DNA from: Variovorax sp. WDL1
GTDB taxonomy: Bacteria > Pseudomonadota > Gammaproteobacteria > Burkholderiales > Burkholderiaceae_C
Direction: 5' to 3'
NCBI RefSeq assembly: GCF_001541225.1
Contig: NZ_LMTS01000287.1
Span: forward strand, 1,816-60,722
Length of the DNA: 58,907 bases
The translations under genes were made by a program, and so were the position numbers. This document shows positions 1 to 7,768 of the stretch, in pieces; within the stretch, counting starts at the first letter, position 1, and each line of letters opens with the position of its first letter. The notes under the pieces are model-generated. The model searched no databases and had not been told where the DNA came from. It saw only the letters and a list, made by a program, of their open reading frames with translations.

Positions 1-887
1 CCCTTGGACAGGCACAGGAAATCGGGCCAGATGCCGGCCTGCTCGCAGGCGAAGAAGCTGCCGCTTCGGCCGCAGCCCACGGCGATCTCGTCGGCGATCA
101 GGTGCACGCCGTACTGGTCGCACAGGGCGCGCACCCGCCGCAGGTACTCGGGGTCGTGCATCGCCATGCCGGCGGCGCATTGCACCAGCGGCTCGACGAT
201 CACGGCTGCGATGGCGTCGTGCTGCGCTGCGAGCAGCGCGCCCAACGCATCGGCCGCGCGCCGCGCGACATCGGCGGCGTCCTCGCCCGGCCGTGCGGCG
301 CGTGCGTCGGGCGACGGTACGAGGTGCGCATCGCCCAGCAGCGGCGCATAGGCATCGCGGAACACGGCCACGTCGGTCACATGCAGCGCGCCCAGTGTCT
401 CGCCGTGGTAACCCTGGCGCAGCGCCACGAAACGCCGCTTGCCGATACGCCCCGCATTGCGCCAGGCATGGAAGCTCATCTTCAGCGCGATCTCCACCGC
501 GGAGGCGCCGTCGGAGGCGTAGAAGCAGTGCCCCAGTGCGCCGCCGGTCAATGCTGACAGCCGCTCGGCCAGCTCGACCGCGGGTGCATGGGTGCAGCCG
601 GCGAGCATCACGTGCGGCAGCGTGTCGAGCTGCTGCTTCAGCGCGGCATTGATGGCCGGGTGCGCATGGCCGAACAGGTTGACCCACCATGAACTGGTGG
701 CGTCCAGGTAGCGGCGGCCGTCGTGGTCGACCAGCCAGACGCCCTCGCCGCGCGCGATCGGCAGCGGCGGCACGGCCTCGAGGCGGATGCTCTGGGTGCA
801 GGGGTGCCAAACGTGGCGTCGGCTGCGCTGCTGCCAGTCGGCGTTGCGCGATGCGGCGGTTAAGGACGGAGAAGCAGGACTCAGCAC
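1..887 (-). CDS. bioA: Adenosylmethionine-8-amino-7-oxononanoate aminotransferase BioA, 3' truncated by window edge
   Basis: BioA transfers an amino group from S-adenosylmethionine to KAPA to make DAPA in biotin synthesis; it is a cytoplasmic PLP enzyme of aminotransferase class III. The 295 visible residues hold the family's N-terminal WHPCTQ motif, the TSSWWVNLFGHAHP segment, GGALGHCFYASDGASAVEIALK in the cofactor region, the ADEIAVGCGRSG segment with the PLP-binding Asp, and finally LSKG, whose Lys295 is the expected Schiff-base lysine and falls in the last codons before the edge. The gene therefore continues to the left by roughly a third. No ATG is available after the in-frame stop at 892; the GTG at 887 has a GAGGA ribosome binding site 9 bases upstream, so I chose it. 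It is separated by 186 bases from the leucine operon upstream on the same strand. Confidence 0.93.
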   Translation of the reverse strand, partial: MLSPASPSLTAASRNADWQQRSRRHVWHPCTQSIRLEAVPPLPIARGEGVWLVDHDGRRYLDATSSWWVNLFGHAHPAINAALKQQLDTLPHVMLAGCTHAPAVELAERLSALTGGALGHCFYASDGASAVEIALKMSFHAWRNAGRIGKRRFVALRQGYHGETLGALHVTDVAVFRDAYAPLLGDAHLVPSPDARAARPGEDAADVARRAADALGALLAAQHDAIAAVIVEPLVQCAAGMAMHDPEYLRRVRALCDQYGVHLIADEIAVGCGRSGSFFACEQAGIWPDFLCLSK

Positions 888-1073
888 AGGTTAAGTTCCT
901 CGTTTGTTGGGGCACTACGGCCGCGCATCGTAGGCAGCCCGGCGCGCCGCCGCAATGCGGGGGTTGCCTGCGAGATGCATGCCGCTTGCGCGACGTTCGC
1001 TGCTGTACGAATCATCTTTGCCTCAACGTCGCGCAACGGCCCGGCTACGGGCGGCCGTGCTGTTACAAAAAAC

Positions 1074-1736
1074 TCAAACCTGGCCGTCCTCGTGCTTGTT
1101 CAGGCGGAAGGCGGACGTCACGCCCGGGTCCGGCCGGCCGCTGAAGATGCGGGTCAGCCGGCTGAAGAGCGCCCGCAGGAAGCGCCAGCTCTTGCGGATG
1201 AGCCAGACGGACAGCGCCAGCAGCACGACGAACAGCAGCAGGAACACGAGCGGATGCGCCACCGCCAGCCACAGCCCCACGGGCACCACGCTGTCCTCGA
1301 CCAGCGAGGCACCCACATTGCTGAAGGGCTCCGGCGAGGTGTTGATGGCGGCGCGCGTGGTGGCCTTGGCCGCATGCGCTGTGGCGGCGAAGCTTCCGCC
1401 CAGCAAGGCAGCGACGGTGGCCATGACCGCGTGGTCGGCGCCGAAGACGCTGGCCGCCAGCGCGGCGCCCGCGGGTATGCGGATTACCGTGTGCACCATG
1501 TCCCACAGCGAGTCGAGCCCGGGGATCTTGTCGGCGAAGAACTCGATGAAGACCATGAAGCCGCTGGCCGCGATCACCACGGGATGCGCGAGCAGCTGCA
1601 GCCCGCCCGGCAGGGGCACCCAGCCCAGGTAGCCGGCAAGGCCGGTCAGCAGCACGACCAGGTACAGGCGCAGGCCGCTGGCCCAGCCGATGGCGGCGGA
1701 CAGGGCGAGCAGTTGGGGCAGGTCGAGGGATTCCAT
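1074..1736 (-). CDS. DUF4126 family integral membrane protein
   Basis: A 220-residue protein of unknown function matching the DUF4126 type. It has about five hydrophobic segments: one near the start (LLALSAAIGWASGLRLYLVV), ones around residues 45-65 and 85-115, and a strong C-terminal pair around 155-180 (FLLLFVVLLALSVWL). The conserved small-residue and Gly-Leu-Arg-Leu pattern at the N-terminus is typical of the family. The C-terminus is basic and cytoplasmic-looking. ATG at 1736 was chosen because the longer reading frame upstream has no family similarity and runs into the preceding gene. It sits 13 bases after the enoyl-CoA hydratase gene and is the last gene of the leucine operon, so it is probably co-transcribed; a role in that pathway is not shown. 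Confidence 0.82.
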   Translation of the reverse strand: MESLDLPQLLALSAAIGWASGLRLYLVVLLTGLAGYLGWVPLPGGLQLLAHPVVIAASGFMVFIEFFADKIPGLDSLWDMVHTVIRIPAGAALAASVFGADHAVMATVAALLGGSFAATAHAAKATTRAAINTSPEPFSNVGASLVEDSVVPVGLWLAVAHPLVFLLLFVVLLALSVWLIRKSWRFLRALFSRLTRIFSGRPDPGVTSAFRLNKHEDGQV

Positions 1737-1749
1737 GACGCCGGAGGTC

Positions 1750-2538
1750 TCAGCCGGGAATCCAGGAGGGCTTGCGCTTCTGCAGGAAGGCCTGCACGCC
1801 TTCGCGGCCCTCCTCGCTGGCGCGGATGTCGGCAATACCCTGCACGGTCTTCGCGACCAGCGCATCGTCGATCTCGCGGCCCGCCACGTCGGCAATCAGC
1901 TGCTTGCAGGCGCGCACCGCCGCCGGGCTGGCGCTGGTGAAGGCCTTCACGATCTCGGCCACCTTGGCATCGAGCGCATCGGCTGTCACCACCTCATGCA
2001 CGAATCCGATGCGATGCGCCTCGGTCGCGCTGAAGCGTTCGGCCGTGAGAAAGTAGCGCTGTGCGGAACGCGTGCCCATGGCCCGCAGCACGTAAGGGCT
2101 GATGGTGGCGGGGATCAGGCCGATCTTGACTTCGCTCAGGCAATACCAGGCGGTGTCCACGCTCACCGCAACATCGCAGGCGGCCACGAGCCCCATGCCG
2201 CCGGCATAGACGTCGCCCTGTACGCGCGCGATCACCGGCTTGGGACTCTGGTCGATGGTGCGCAACATCGCGGCCAGGCCGCCCGCATCCGCAAGGTTCT
2301 GCTCGTGCGTGAACTCGGCCGCGCGGCGCATCCAGTTGAGGTTGGCACCGGCGCAGAAAGCGGGGCCGTTGGCACCCAGCACGATGACACGCACCTCGTT
2401 TGCCGCGCCGGCCTGCGAGAAGGCCTCGTCCAGCTCGCGGATGACGACCTCGTCGAAGGCATTGCGCAGCTCGGGCCGGTTGAGCCAGATGCGCGCGACG
2501 GGGCCTTCGAAGGCCAGCTCCAGCGTGGTGAATTTCAT
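1750..2538 (-). CDS. liuC: Enoyl-CoA hydratase, probable 3-methylglutaconyl-CoA hydratase
   Basis: A 262-residue crotonase-fold enzyme. By position it should hydrate 3-methylglutaconyl-CoA to HMG-CoA in leucine degradation, following the carboxylase encoded just upstream. The oxyanion-hole segments are at residues 61-67 (FCAGANL) and 112-121 (AGGMGLVAAC), and Glu136 in LSEVKIGLIPATI matches the second catalytic Glu of crotonases. The first catalytic Glu position is Leu instead, a pattern I associate with the LiuC/AtuE branch rather than classical short-chain enoyl-CoA hydratases (recalled, not checked). Its ATG overlaps the stop of the DinB gene by 4 bases (ATGA), so the two are translationally coupled. 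The family is clear; the exact substrate rests on neighbourhood. Confidence 0.87.
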   Translation of the reverse strand: MKFTTLELAFEGPVARIWLNRPELRNAFDEVVIRELDEAFSQAGAANEVRVIVLGANGPAFCAGANLNWMRRAAEFTHEQNLADAGGLAAMLRTIDQSPKPVIARVQGDVYAGGMGLVAACDVAVSVDTAWYCLSEVKIGLIPATISPYVLRAMGTRSAQRYFLTAERFSATEAHRIGFVHEVVTADALDAKVAEIVKAFTSASPAAVRACKQLIADVAGREIDDALVAKTVQGIADIRASEEGREGVQAFLQKRKPSWIPG

Positions 2539-3044
2539 TGCTTTGCCTCCTGCTGCAGCAAGTAGACCCAGTCGAGCTCGGGGCCGGGCTGGACCATGCC
2601 CGTCAGCGCCGCCGTGAGCTGGCCGCGATGGTGGGTCGCATGGTTGAACACGTGGCCGAGCGCCGGCGCGAAGGGGATGCGCACCTGCTCGCCGTTGTTG
2701 CGGGTGTAGGCCAACTCGCCGTCGTAGCGCTCGGGCGCGAGCGTGGCGAGCCAGGGGCTCCAGCGCGTCACGGCCTGCGCCAGCGCCTCGCACAGCGCGG
2801 CGCGGTCGGCGTGCAGTTCGGAGTTCAGCGGCACGCGCGGAGAGTGGCCCTCGGCGAAGCGGGAGTACCAGATGTTGTCGGTCACCAGCAGGTGGTTGAC
2901 GGTGCCATGCACCGAACGGAAGTAGAGCCCGCAGTCGCGGCGCCAGTCGGCCTCCGGCAGTGTCTTCAGGTTGGATTCCAGCAGCTTGTGAGTGGCCCAC
3001 ACGTGGTAGCGCGCCAGGCTCGCGAAGTAGTTCGGCAGCGACAT
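2535..3044 (-). CDS. DinB/YfiT-like four-helix-bundle protein
   Basis: A 169-residue DinB-family protein. Proteins of this fold are metal-binding four-helix bundles; many are thiol-dependent transferases and many have no known function. The likely metal ligands are the His in HGTVNHLL (about residues 45-52) and the paired His of FNHATHHRGQL in the second half; this three-His layout is typical of the family. ATG at 3044 has a strong AAGGAG ribosome binding site, so the longer in-frame extension was dropped. It lies inside the leucine operon, 16 bases after the carboxylase gene and coupled by a 4-base overlap to liuC. That coupling suggests it is made together with the pathway enzymes, but its job there is unknown. 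Confidence 0.85.
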   Translation of the reverse strand: MSLPNYFASLARYHVWATHKLLESNLKTLPEADWRRDCGLYFRSVHGTVNHLLVTDNIWYSRFAEGHSPRVPLNSELHADRAALCEALAQAVTRWSPWLATLAPERYDGELAYTRNNGEQVRIPFAPALGHVFNHATHHRGQLTAALTGMVQPGPELDWVYLLQQEAKQ

Positions 3045-3060
3045 GCTCTTCTCCTTGGCA

Positions 3061-4674
3061 TCACATGCGGAAGATGCCGAAGCGCGATTCGGGGACGGGT
3101 GCATGGCGCGCCGCGGCCAGGCCCAGCGCGAGCACGCGGCGCGTATCGGCCGGGTCGATGATGCCGTCGTCCCACAGCCGCGCGGTGGCGTAGTAGGGGT
3201 GGCCCTGCAGCTCGTACTGATCGCGGATCGGTGCCTTGAACGCTTCTTCTTCCTGCGCGCTCCACTGCCCGCCCTTGCCCTCGATGCCGTCGCGCTTGAC
3301 GGTGGCCAGCACGCTCGCGGCCTGCTCGCCGCCCATCACGCTGATGCGCGCGTTGGGCCACATCCAGAGGAAGCGTGGCGAATAGGCGCGCCCGCACATG
3401 CCGTAGTTGCCCGCGCCGAAGCTGCCGCCGATGATGATCGTGAACTTGGGCACGTTGGCGGTGGCGACGGCCGTCACCATCTTGGCGCCGTGGCGCGCGA
3501 TGCCTTCGTTCTCGTACTTGCGCCCGACCATGAAGCCGGTGATGTTCTGCAGGAACACCAGCGGGATCTTGCGCTGGCAGCACAGCTCGATGAAGTGCGC
3601 GCCCTTCTGGGCCGACTCGGAGAAGAGGATGCCGTTGTTGGCCACGATGCCTACCGGCATGCCCTCGATCTCGGCGAATCCGCACACCAGCGTCGCGCCG
3701 AAGCGGGCCTTGAACTCGTGGAACTCGCTGCCGTCGACGATGCGGGCAATGATCTCGCGCACGTCGAAAGGCTTGCGGGTGTCGGTGGGGATCACGCCGT
3801 AGAGCTCTTCGGGCGGGAAGGCCGGCGGGCGCACCTCCTTGGCCTGGTCGGCCTGGGCCTGGCCGCTCCTCGCGTTCAGGTTCCCCACGGCCGTGCGCGC
3901 CAGCGCCAGTGCGTGCAGGTCGTTCTGCGCGAGGTGATCGGCCACGCCGGACAAGCGCGTATGCACGTCGCCGCCGCCCAGGTCCTCGGCCGTCACCACC
4001 TCGCCGGTCGCGGCCTTCACCAGTGGCGGACCGCCCAGGAAGATGGTGCCCTGCTCCTTGACGATGATCGACTCGTCGCTCATCGCCGGCACGTAGGCGC
4101 CACCGGCCGTGCACGAGCCCATCACCACCGCGATCTGCGCGATGCCCTGGGCGCTCATGTTGGCCTGGTTGTAGAAGATGCGGCCGAAATGGTCGCGGTC
4201 GGGGAAGACCTCGTCCTGGTTCGGCAGGTTGGCGCCGCCCGAGTCCACCAGGTAGATGCAGGGCAGGCGGTTCTGCTCGGCGATCTCCTGCGCGCGCAGG
4301 TGCTTCTTGACCGTCATCGGGTAGTAGGTGCCGCCCTTCACCGTGGCGTCGTTGCACACGATCATGCAGTCCACGCCGCTCACGCGGCCGATGCCTGCGA
4401 TCAGGCCCGCGCCGGGCGCCGCGCCGTGGTACATCGCGTGGGCCGCCAGCGGCGCGATCTCGAGAAAGGGCGTGCCGGGGTCCAGCAGCTGCGCCACACG
4501 CTCGCGCGGCAGCAGCTTGCCCCGCGCGGTGTGCTTGCTGCGCGCGGCCTCGCCGCCGCCGGCCTCGACCTTGGCGAACTGCGCGTGCAGGTCATCGACG
4601 AGGGCACGCATGGCGGACGCATTGGCCTGGAATTCGGCGGAGCGGGCGTTGAGTTTGGTTTCTAGTTGGCTCAT
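3061..4674 (-). CDS. liuB: Methylcrotonoyl-CoA carboxylase carboxyltransferase (beta) subunit
   Basis: The 537-residue biotin-independent carboxyltransferase subunit of 3-methylcrotonyl-CoA carboxylase, which carboxylates 3-methylcrotonyl-CoA in leucine breakdown. The length matches the family. Visible features are the LLPRERVAQLLDPGTPFLE entry segment, the paired crotonase-like halves, the YLVDSGGANLPNQDEVFPD segment around residue 145-165 that is diagnostic of MCC beta, the second-half FITGFMVGRKYE-like segment (NITGFMVGRKYENEGIARHG) and GGSFGAGNYGMCGRAYSPRF around residue 410. The biotin-carrying alpha subunit (liuA) is not in this window, so the holoenzyme must be completed from elsewhere. 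The gene starts 32 bases after the acyl-CoA ligase gene on the same strand. Confidence 0.95.
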   Translation of the reverse strand: MSQLETKLNARSAEFQANASAMRALVDDLHAQFAKVEAGGGEAARSKHTARGKLLPRERVAQLLDPGTPFLEIAPLAAHAMYHGAAPGAGLIAGIGRVSGVDCMIVCNDATVKGGTYYPMTVKKHLRAQEIAEQNRLPCIYLVDSGGANLPNQDEVFPDRDHFGRIFYNQANMSAQGIAQIAVVMGSCTAGGAYVPAMSDESIIVKEQGTIFLGGPPLVKAATGEVVTAEDLGGGDVHTRLSGVADHLAQNDLHALALARTAVGNLNARSGQAQADQAKEVRPPAFPPEELYGVIPTDTRKPFDVREIIARIVDGSEFHEFKARFGATLVCGFAEIEGMPVGIVANNGILFSESAQKGAHFIELCCQRKIPLVFLQNITGFMVGRKYENEGIARHGAKMVTAVATANVPKFTIIIGGSFGAGNYGMCGRAYSPRFLWMWPNARISVMGGEQAASVLATVKRDGIEGKGGQWSAQEEEAFKAPIRDQYELQGHPYYATARLWDDGIIDPADTRRVLALGLAAARHAPVPESRFGIFRM

Positions 4675-4706
4675 GGTTCAGCGGGGGTCGAATGCACGGT
4701 CCGCGT

Positions 4707-6410
4707 TCATGCGGTCTTTTCCTCTCCAAGTCCCAGCTGCGCCTTCATCGCCTCGCGGATCTTGAACTTCTGGATCTTGCCGGTCACGGTCATCGGGAAC
4801 GCCTCGACGAACTCGATGTAGCGCGGCACCTTGTAGTGCGCGATCTGGCCCCTGCAGAACTCGCGCACCTCGTCGGCCGAGAGTGTCTGGCCGGGCTTGG
4901 GAATGATCCATGCGCACAGTTCCTCGCCGTACTTCCGGTCGGGCAGCCCGACGACCTGCACGTCCTGGATCTTCGGATGGCGGTAGAGGAACTCCTCGAT
5001 CTCGCGCGGGTAGATGTTCTCGCCGCCGCGGATCACCAGGTCCTTGATGCGGCCGACGATGTTGACGTAGCCCTCGGCATCCATGGTGGCGAGGTCGCCG
5101 GTGTGCATCCAGCCCTCGGCGTCGATGGCCTCACGGGTCTTTTCCTCGTCCTCCCAGTAGCCGTGCATCACCGAGTAGCCGCGGGTGCAGAGCTCGCCCG
5201 AGACGCCGGGCGCGACGATCGCGCCGGTCTCGGGGTGAACGATCTTGACCTCGAGGTGCGGCTGCACCTTGCCGACGGTGGAGACGCGCTTGTCCAGCGG
5301 AGTGTCGGTGGAGCTCTGGCAGCTCACCGGGCTCGTCTCGGTCATGCCGTAGGCGATGGTGATCTCGGCAAGATGCATCTGGTCGACCACTCGCTTCATC
5401 ACCTCGGTGGGACAGGGTGAGCCCGCCATGATGCCGGTGCGCAGGGTCGAGAAGTCGAACTCGTTGAAGCGCGGATGGTCCAGCTCGGCAATGAACATGG
5501 TGGGCACGCCGTGCAGCCCGGTGCAGCGCTCGGCCTGCACCGTCTGCAGCACGGTGAGCGGATCGAAGCCGTCGTTGGGGTACACGATGGCCGCGCCGTG
5601 GGTGAGGCAGGCCAGGTTGCCCAGCACCATGCCGAAGCAGTGGTAGAGCGGCACCGGGATGCAGAGGCGGTCTTCCGGCGTGAGCTTCATGCACTCGCCG
5701 ATGAAGAAGCCGTTGTTGAGAATGTTGCGATGGGTCAGCGTCGCGCCCTTGGGAAAGCCCGTGGTGCCGCTGGTGAACTGGATGTTGATCGGGTCGGTGG
5801 CCTTCAGCGTCTTCGCGATGCCGGGCACGCGCGGGTCATCGGCACGGCCCATGTCGAGCAGGGCCGAGAAGCGCATCAGGCCCGGCAGTTCCTCGCCCTC
5901 GCCCGCCCGGTCGATCCAGGCCACGGTGCGCAGCTGCGGCAGGCGCGCCGCCTGCAGTGCGCCGACCTGGGCGCTCGCGAGCTCAGGGGCCAATTCGCGC
6001 AGCATGCCGACGTAGTCGCTGGTCTTGAAGCGCTGCATCGTGACCAGCGCCTTGCAGCCCACCTTGTTGAGCGCGTACTCGAGCTCGGACGTGCGATAGG
6101 CCGGGTTGATGTTGACCAGGATAATCCCGACCTTGGCGGTGGCGAGCTGCATCAGCACCCAGGCCACGTTGTTGTGCGACCAGATGCCCACGCGGTCGCC
6201 CGGTGCCAGCCCCAGTTGCAGCAGCGCGCTGGCCAGCCGGTCGGCTTCGCGCTGCAATTCGAGGTAGCTCAGGCGCCGTTGCTCGTGCGCGCTGGCCAGC
6301 GCATCGCGATCGCCCTGGCGCCGGGCCATGTCGTCGAAGAAGTCGCCGATGGTCTGCTCGATCAGCGGGACATCGGTAGGGCCGCGGTCGAGGCTCTCAG
6401 TCAAGGCCAT
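4707..6410 (-). CDS. AMP-dependent acyl-CoA synthetase/ligase
   Basis: A 567-residue ANL-superfamily acyl-CoA ligase that activates a carboxylic acid with ATP and CoA. The ATP-binding loop reads FTSGTTGFPKGA, followed by the YGMTETSP motif and the GWMHTGDLA and GRIKDLVIRGGENIYPREIE hinge motifs, and a C-terminal TGKIQKFK with the catalytic Lys. Its place between isovaleryl-CoA dehydrogenase and the methylcrotonyl-CoA carboxylase subunit suggests a short branched or medium-chain acid such as isovalerate, but the sequence does not settle the substrate. A longer frame that would join it to the dehydrogenase gene is only an overlapping frame; ATG at 6410 precedes the family N-terminus. Spacing of 53 bases from the upstream gene suggests one operon. 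Confidence 0.92.
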   Translation of the reverse strand: MALTESLDRGPTDVPLIEQTIGDFFDDMARRQGDRDALASAHEQRRLSYLELQREADRLASALLQLGLAPGDRVGIWSHNNVAWVLMQLATAKVGIILVNINPAYRTSELEYALNKVGCKALVTMQRFKTSDYVGMLRELAPELASAQVGALQAARLPQLRTVAWIDRAGEGEELPGLMRFSALLDMGRADDPRVPGIAKTLKATDPINIQFTSGTTGFPKGATLTHRNILNNGFFIGECMKLTPEDRLCIPVPLYHCFGMVLGNLACLTHGAAIVYPNDGFDPLTVLQTVQAERCTGLHGVPTMFIAELDHPRFNEFDFSTLRTGIMAGSPCPTEVMKRVVDQMHLAEITIAYGMTETSPVSCQSSTDTPLDKRVSTVGKVQPHLEVKIVHPETGAIVAPGVSGELCTRGYSVMHGYWEDEEKTREAIDAEGWMHTGDLATMDAEGYVNIVGRIKDLVIRGGENIYPREIEEFLYRHPKIQDVQVVGLPDRKYGEELCAWIIPKPGQTLSADEVREFCRGQIAHYKVPRYIEFVEAFPMTVTGKIQKFKIREAMKAQLGLGEEKTA

Positions 6411-6463
6411 ATCGTCTCCTGTCTTGCGCCCTCTCCCTTCGGCGGAGGGCATGAGGTCCAACC

Positions 6464-7636
6464 CTAGGCCGTCTCGGCGAAAAGCTCGCGTCCGATCAGC
6501 ATGCGGCGGATCTCGCTCGTCCCCGCGCCGATCTCGTAGAGCTTGGCATCGCGCCACAGCCGCTCGACGGGGAAGTCCTTGGTGTAGCCCACGCCCCCCA
6601 GCGCCTGGATGGCCTCGCCGGCCATCCAGGTCGCCTTCTCGGCAGAGTAGAGGATGGCGCCGGCCGCGTCCTTGCGGAAGGTGCGCGCATGGTCCTTGCG
6701 GTCGCAGGCCTTGCCGACCGCGTAGACGTAGGCGCGGGTGGCCTGCCAGGTGGAATACATATCGGCCAGCTTGCCCTGCATCAACTGGAACTCGCCGATG
6801 CTCTGGCCGAACTGCTTGCGCTCGTGGATGAAGGGGAGCACCGCATCCATGCAGGCCGCCATGATGCCAAGCGGGCCGCCGGAGAGCACCGCGCGCTCGT
6901 AGTCGAGGCCGCTCATCAGCACCTTGGCGCCCTGCCCCTCGCCGCCCAGCACGTTTTCCTCGGGCACCTCGCAGTTGTCGAAGAACAGTGGGAAGGTGTT
7001 GGAGCCGCGCATGCCCAGCTTGTCGAGCTTGGTGCCGGCCGAGAAGCCCTTGAAGCCCTTCTCGACGATGAAGGCCGTCATGCCGCGCGCGCCCATCTCG
7101 GGCTCGGTCTTGGCGTAGATGACGAGCGTGTCGGCGTCGCCGCCGTTGGTGATCCACATCTTGCCGCCGTTGAGCACGTAGCGGTCACCCTTCTTCTCGG
7201 CGCGCAGCTTCATGCTGACCACGTCGGAGCCGGCATTGGGCTCGCTCATGGCCAGTGCGCCGACATGCTCGCCGCTGACCAGCCTGGGGAGGTATTTTTT
7301 CTTCTGCGCCTCGCTGCCGTTGCGGTGGATCTGGTTGACGCAGAGGTTGGAATGCGCGCCGTAGGAGAGGCCGACCGACGCCGAGGCGCGCGACACCTCC
7401 TCCATGGCCACGATGTGGGCCAGATAGCCCAGCTCGGTGCCGCCGTACTCCTCCTTCACCGTCATGCCGTGCAGGCCGAGCTCGCCGAGCTTTTTCCAGA
7501 GGTCGTGGGGAAAGAGGTTCTCGCGGTCGATCTCGGCGGCACGCGGCGCGATCTCCTGGGCGGCGAAGTCGGACACCGCGTCGCGCAGCGAATCGATGGT
7601 CTCGCCAAGATCGAAATTGAGGCCGGGATCATGCAT
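6464..7636 (-). CDS. liuD/ivd: Isovaleryl-CoA dehydrogenase
   Basis: A 390-residue FAD flavoenzyme oxidising isovaleryl-CoA to 3-methylcrotonyl-CoA, passing electrons to ETF. It has the acyl-CoA dehydrogenase signatures ALAMSEPNAGSD (about 127-138) and the C-terminal QALGGVGYTKDFPVERLWRDAK. The catalytic base sits at Glu247 in LDYERAVLSGGPLG, the helix-G position typical of isovaleryl-CoA dehydrogenases; the usual Glu near residue 376 of other family members is replaced by Gly in YEIGAGTSEI. That pair of features makes the specific call strong. ATG at 7636 has an AAGGAG site 6 bases upstream. It heads the leucine operon on the minus strand and is divergent from an AraC-type regulator. Gene-name usage varies between liuA and ivd in different genomes. 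Confidence 0.95.
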   Translation of the reverse strand: MHDPGLNFDLGETIDSLRDAVSDFAAQEIAPRAAEIDRENLFPHDLWKKLGELGLHGMTVKEEYGGTELGYLAHIVAMEEVSRASASVGLSYGAHSNLCVNQIHRNGSEAQKKKYLPRLVSGEHVGALAMSEPNAGSDVVSMKLRAEKKGDRYVLNGGKMWITNGGDADTLVIYAKTEPEMGARGMTAFIVEKGFKGFSAGTKLDKLGMRGSNTFPLFFDNCEVPEENVLGGEGQGAKVLMSGLDYERAVLSGGPLGIMAACMDAVLPFIHERKQFGQSIGEFQLMQGKLADMYSTWQATRAYVYAVGKACDRKDHARTFRKDAAGAILYSAEKATWMAGEAIQALGGVGYTKDFPVERLWRDAKLYEIGAGTSEIRRMLIGRELFAETA

Positions 7637-7714
7637 GGGAGTCTCCTTGGATTCGGGTTCGTTTCGCGCGCCGAAGAAATCCCGCGCGGGCAGTCGCAGC
7701 TTACGCCGGCTGTC

Positions 7715-7751
7715 GTTGCATTTGGCGTCACAATGGTTGCATATCGCGCCA
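7715..7751. promoter_or_regulatory. Putative AraC-type operator: 16-bp direct repeat spaced by 21 bp
   Basis: Two copies of GTTGCATnTnGCGnCA lie at 7715-7730 and 7736-7751, 13 of 16 positions identical, starting exactly 21 bp (two helical turns) apart. They sit in the intergenic region between isovaleryl-CoA dehydrogenase (minus) and the divergent AraC-family gene (plus). AraC-family proteins commonly bind such tandem half-sites. Assignment to the adjacent regulator is inference. Confidence 0.6.
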
Positions 7752-7768
7752 TCGAAATTTCGTCTCTC

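Noticed and set aside
3043..4665. Long plus-strand frame opposite liuB
   Set aside because: It is antisense to a clearly identified carboxyltransferase gene and encodes a low-complexity His/Arg/Ala-rich sequence.
4707..7157. Possible fusion of an isovaleryl-CoA dehydrogenase part with the acyl-CoA ligase
   Set aside because: The upstream part is another frame of ivd that has no dehydrogenase motifs; the ligase starts at its own ATG 6410.
6689..7768. Long N-terminal extension of the AraC regulator
   Set aside because: It is antisense to ivd and has no domain; the Arabinose_bd part begins only after about 7769-7814.
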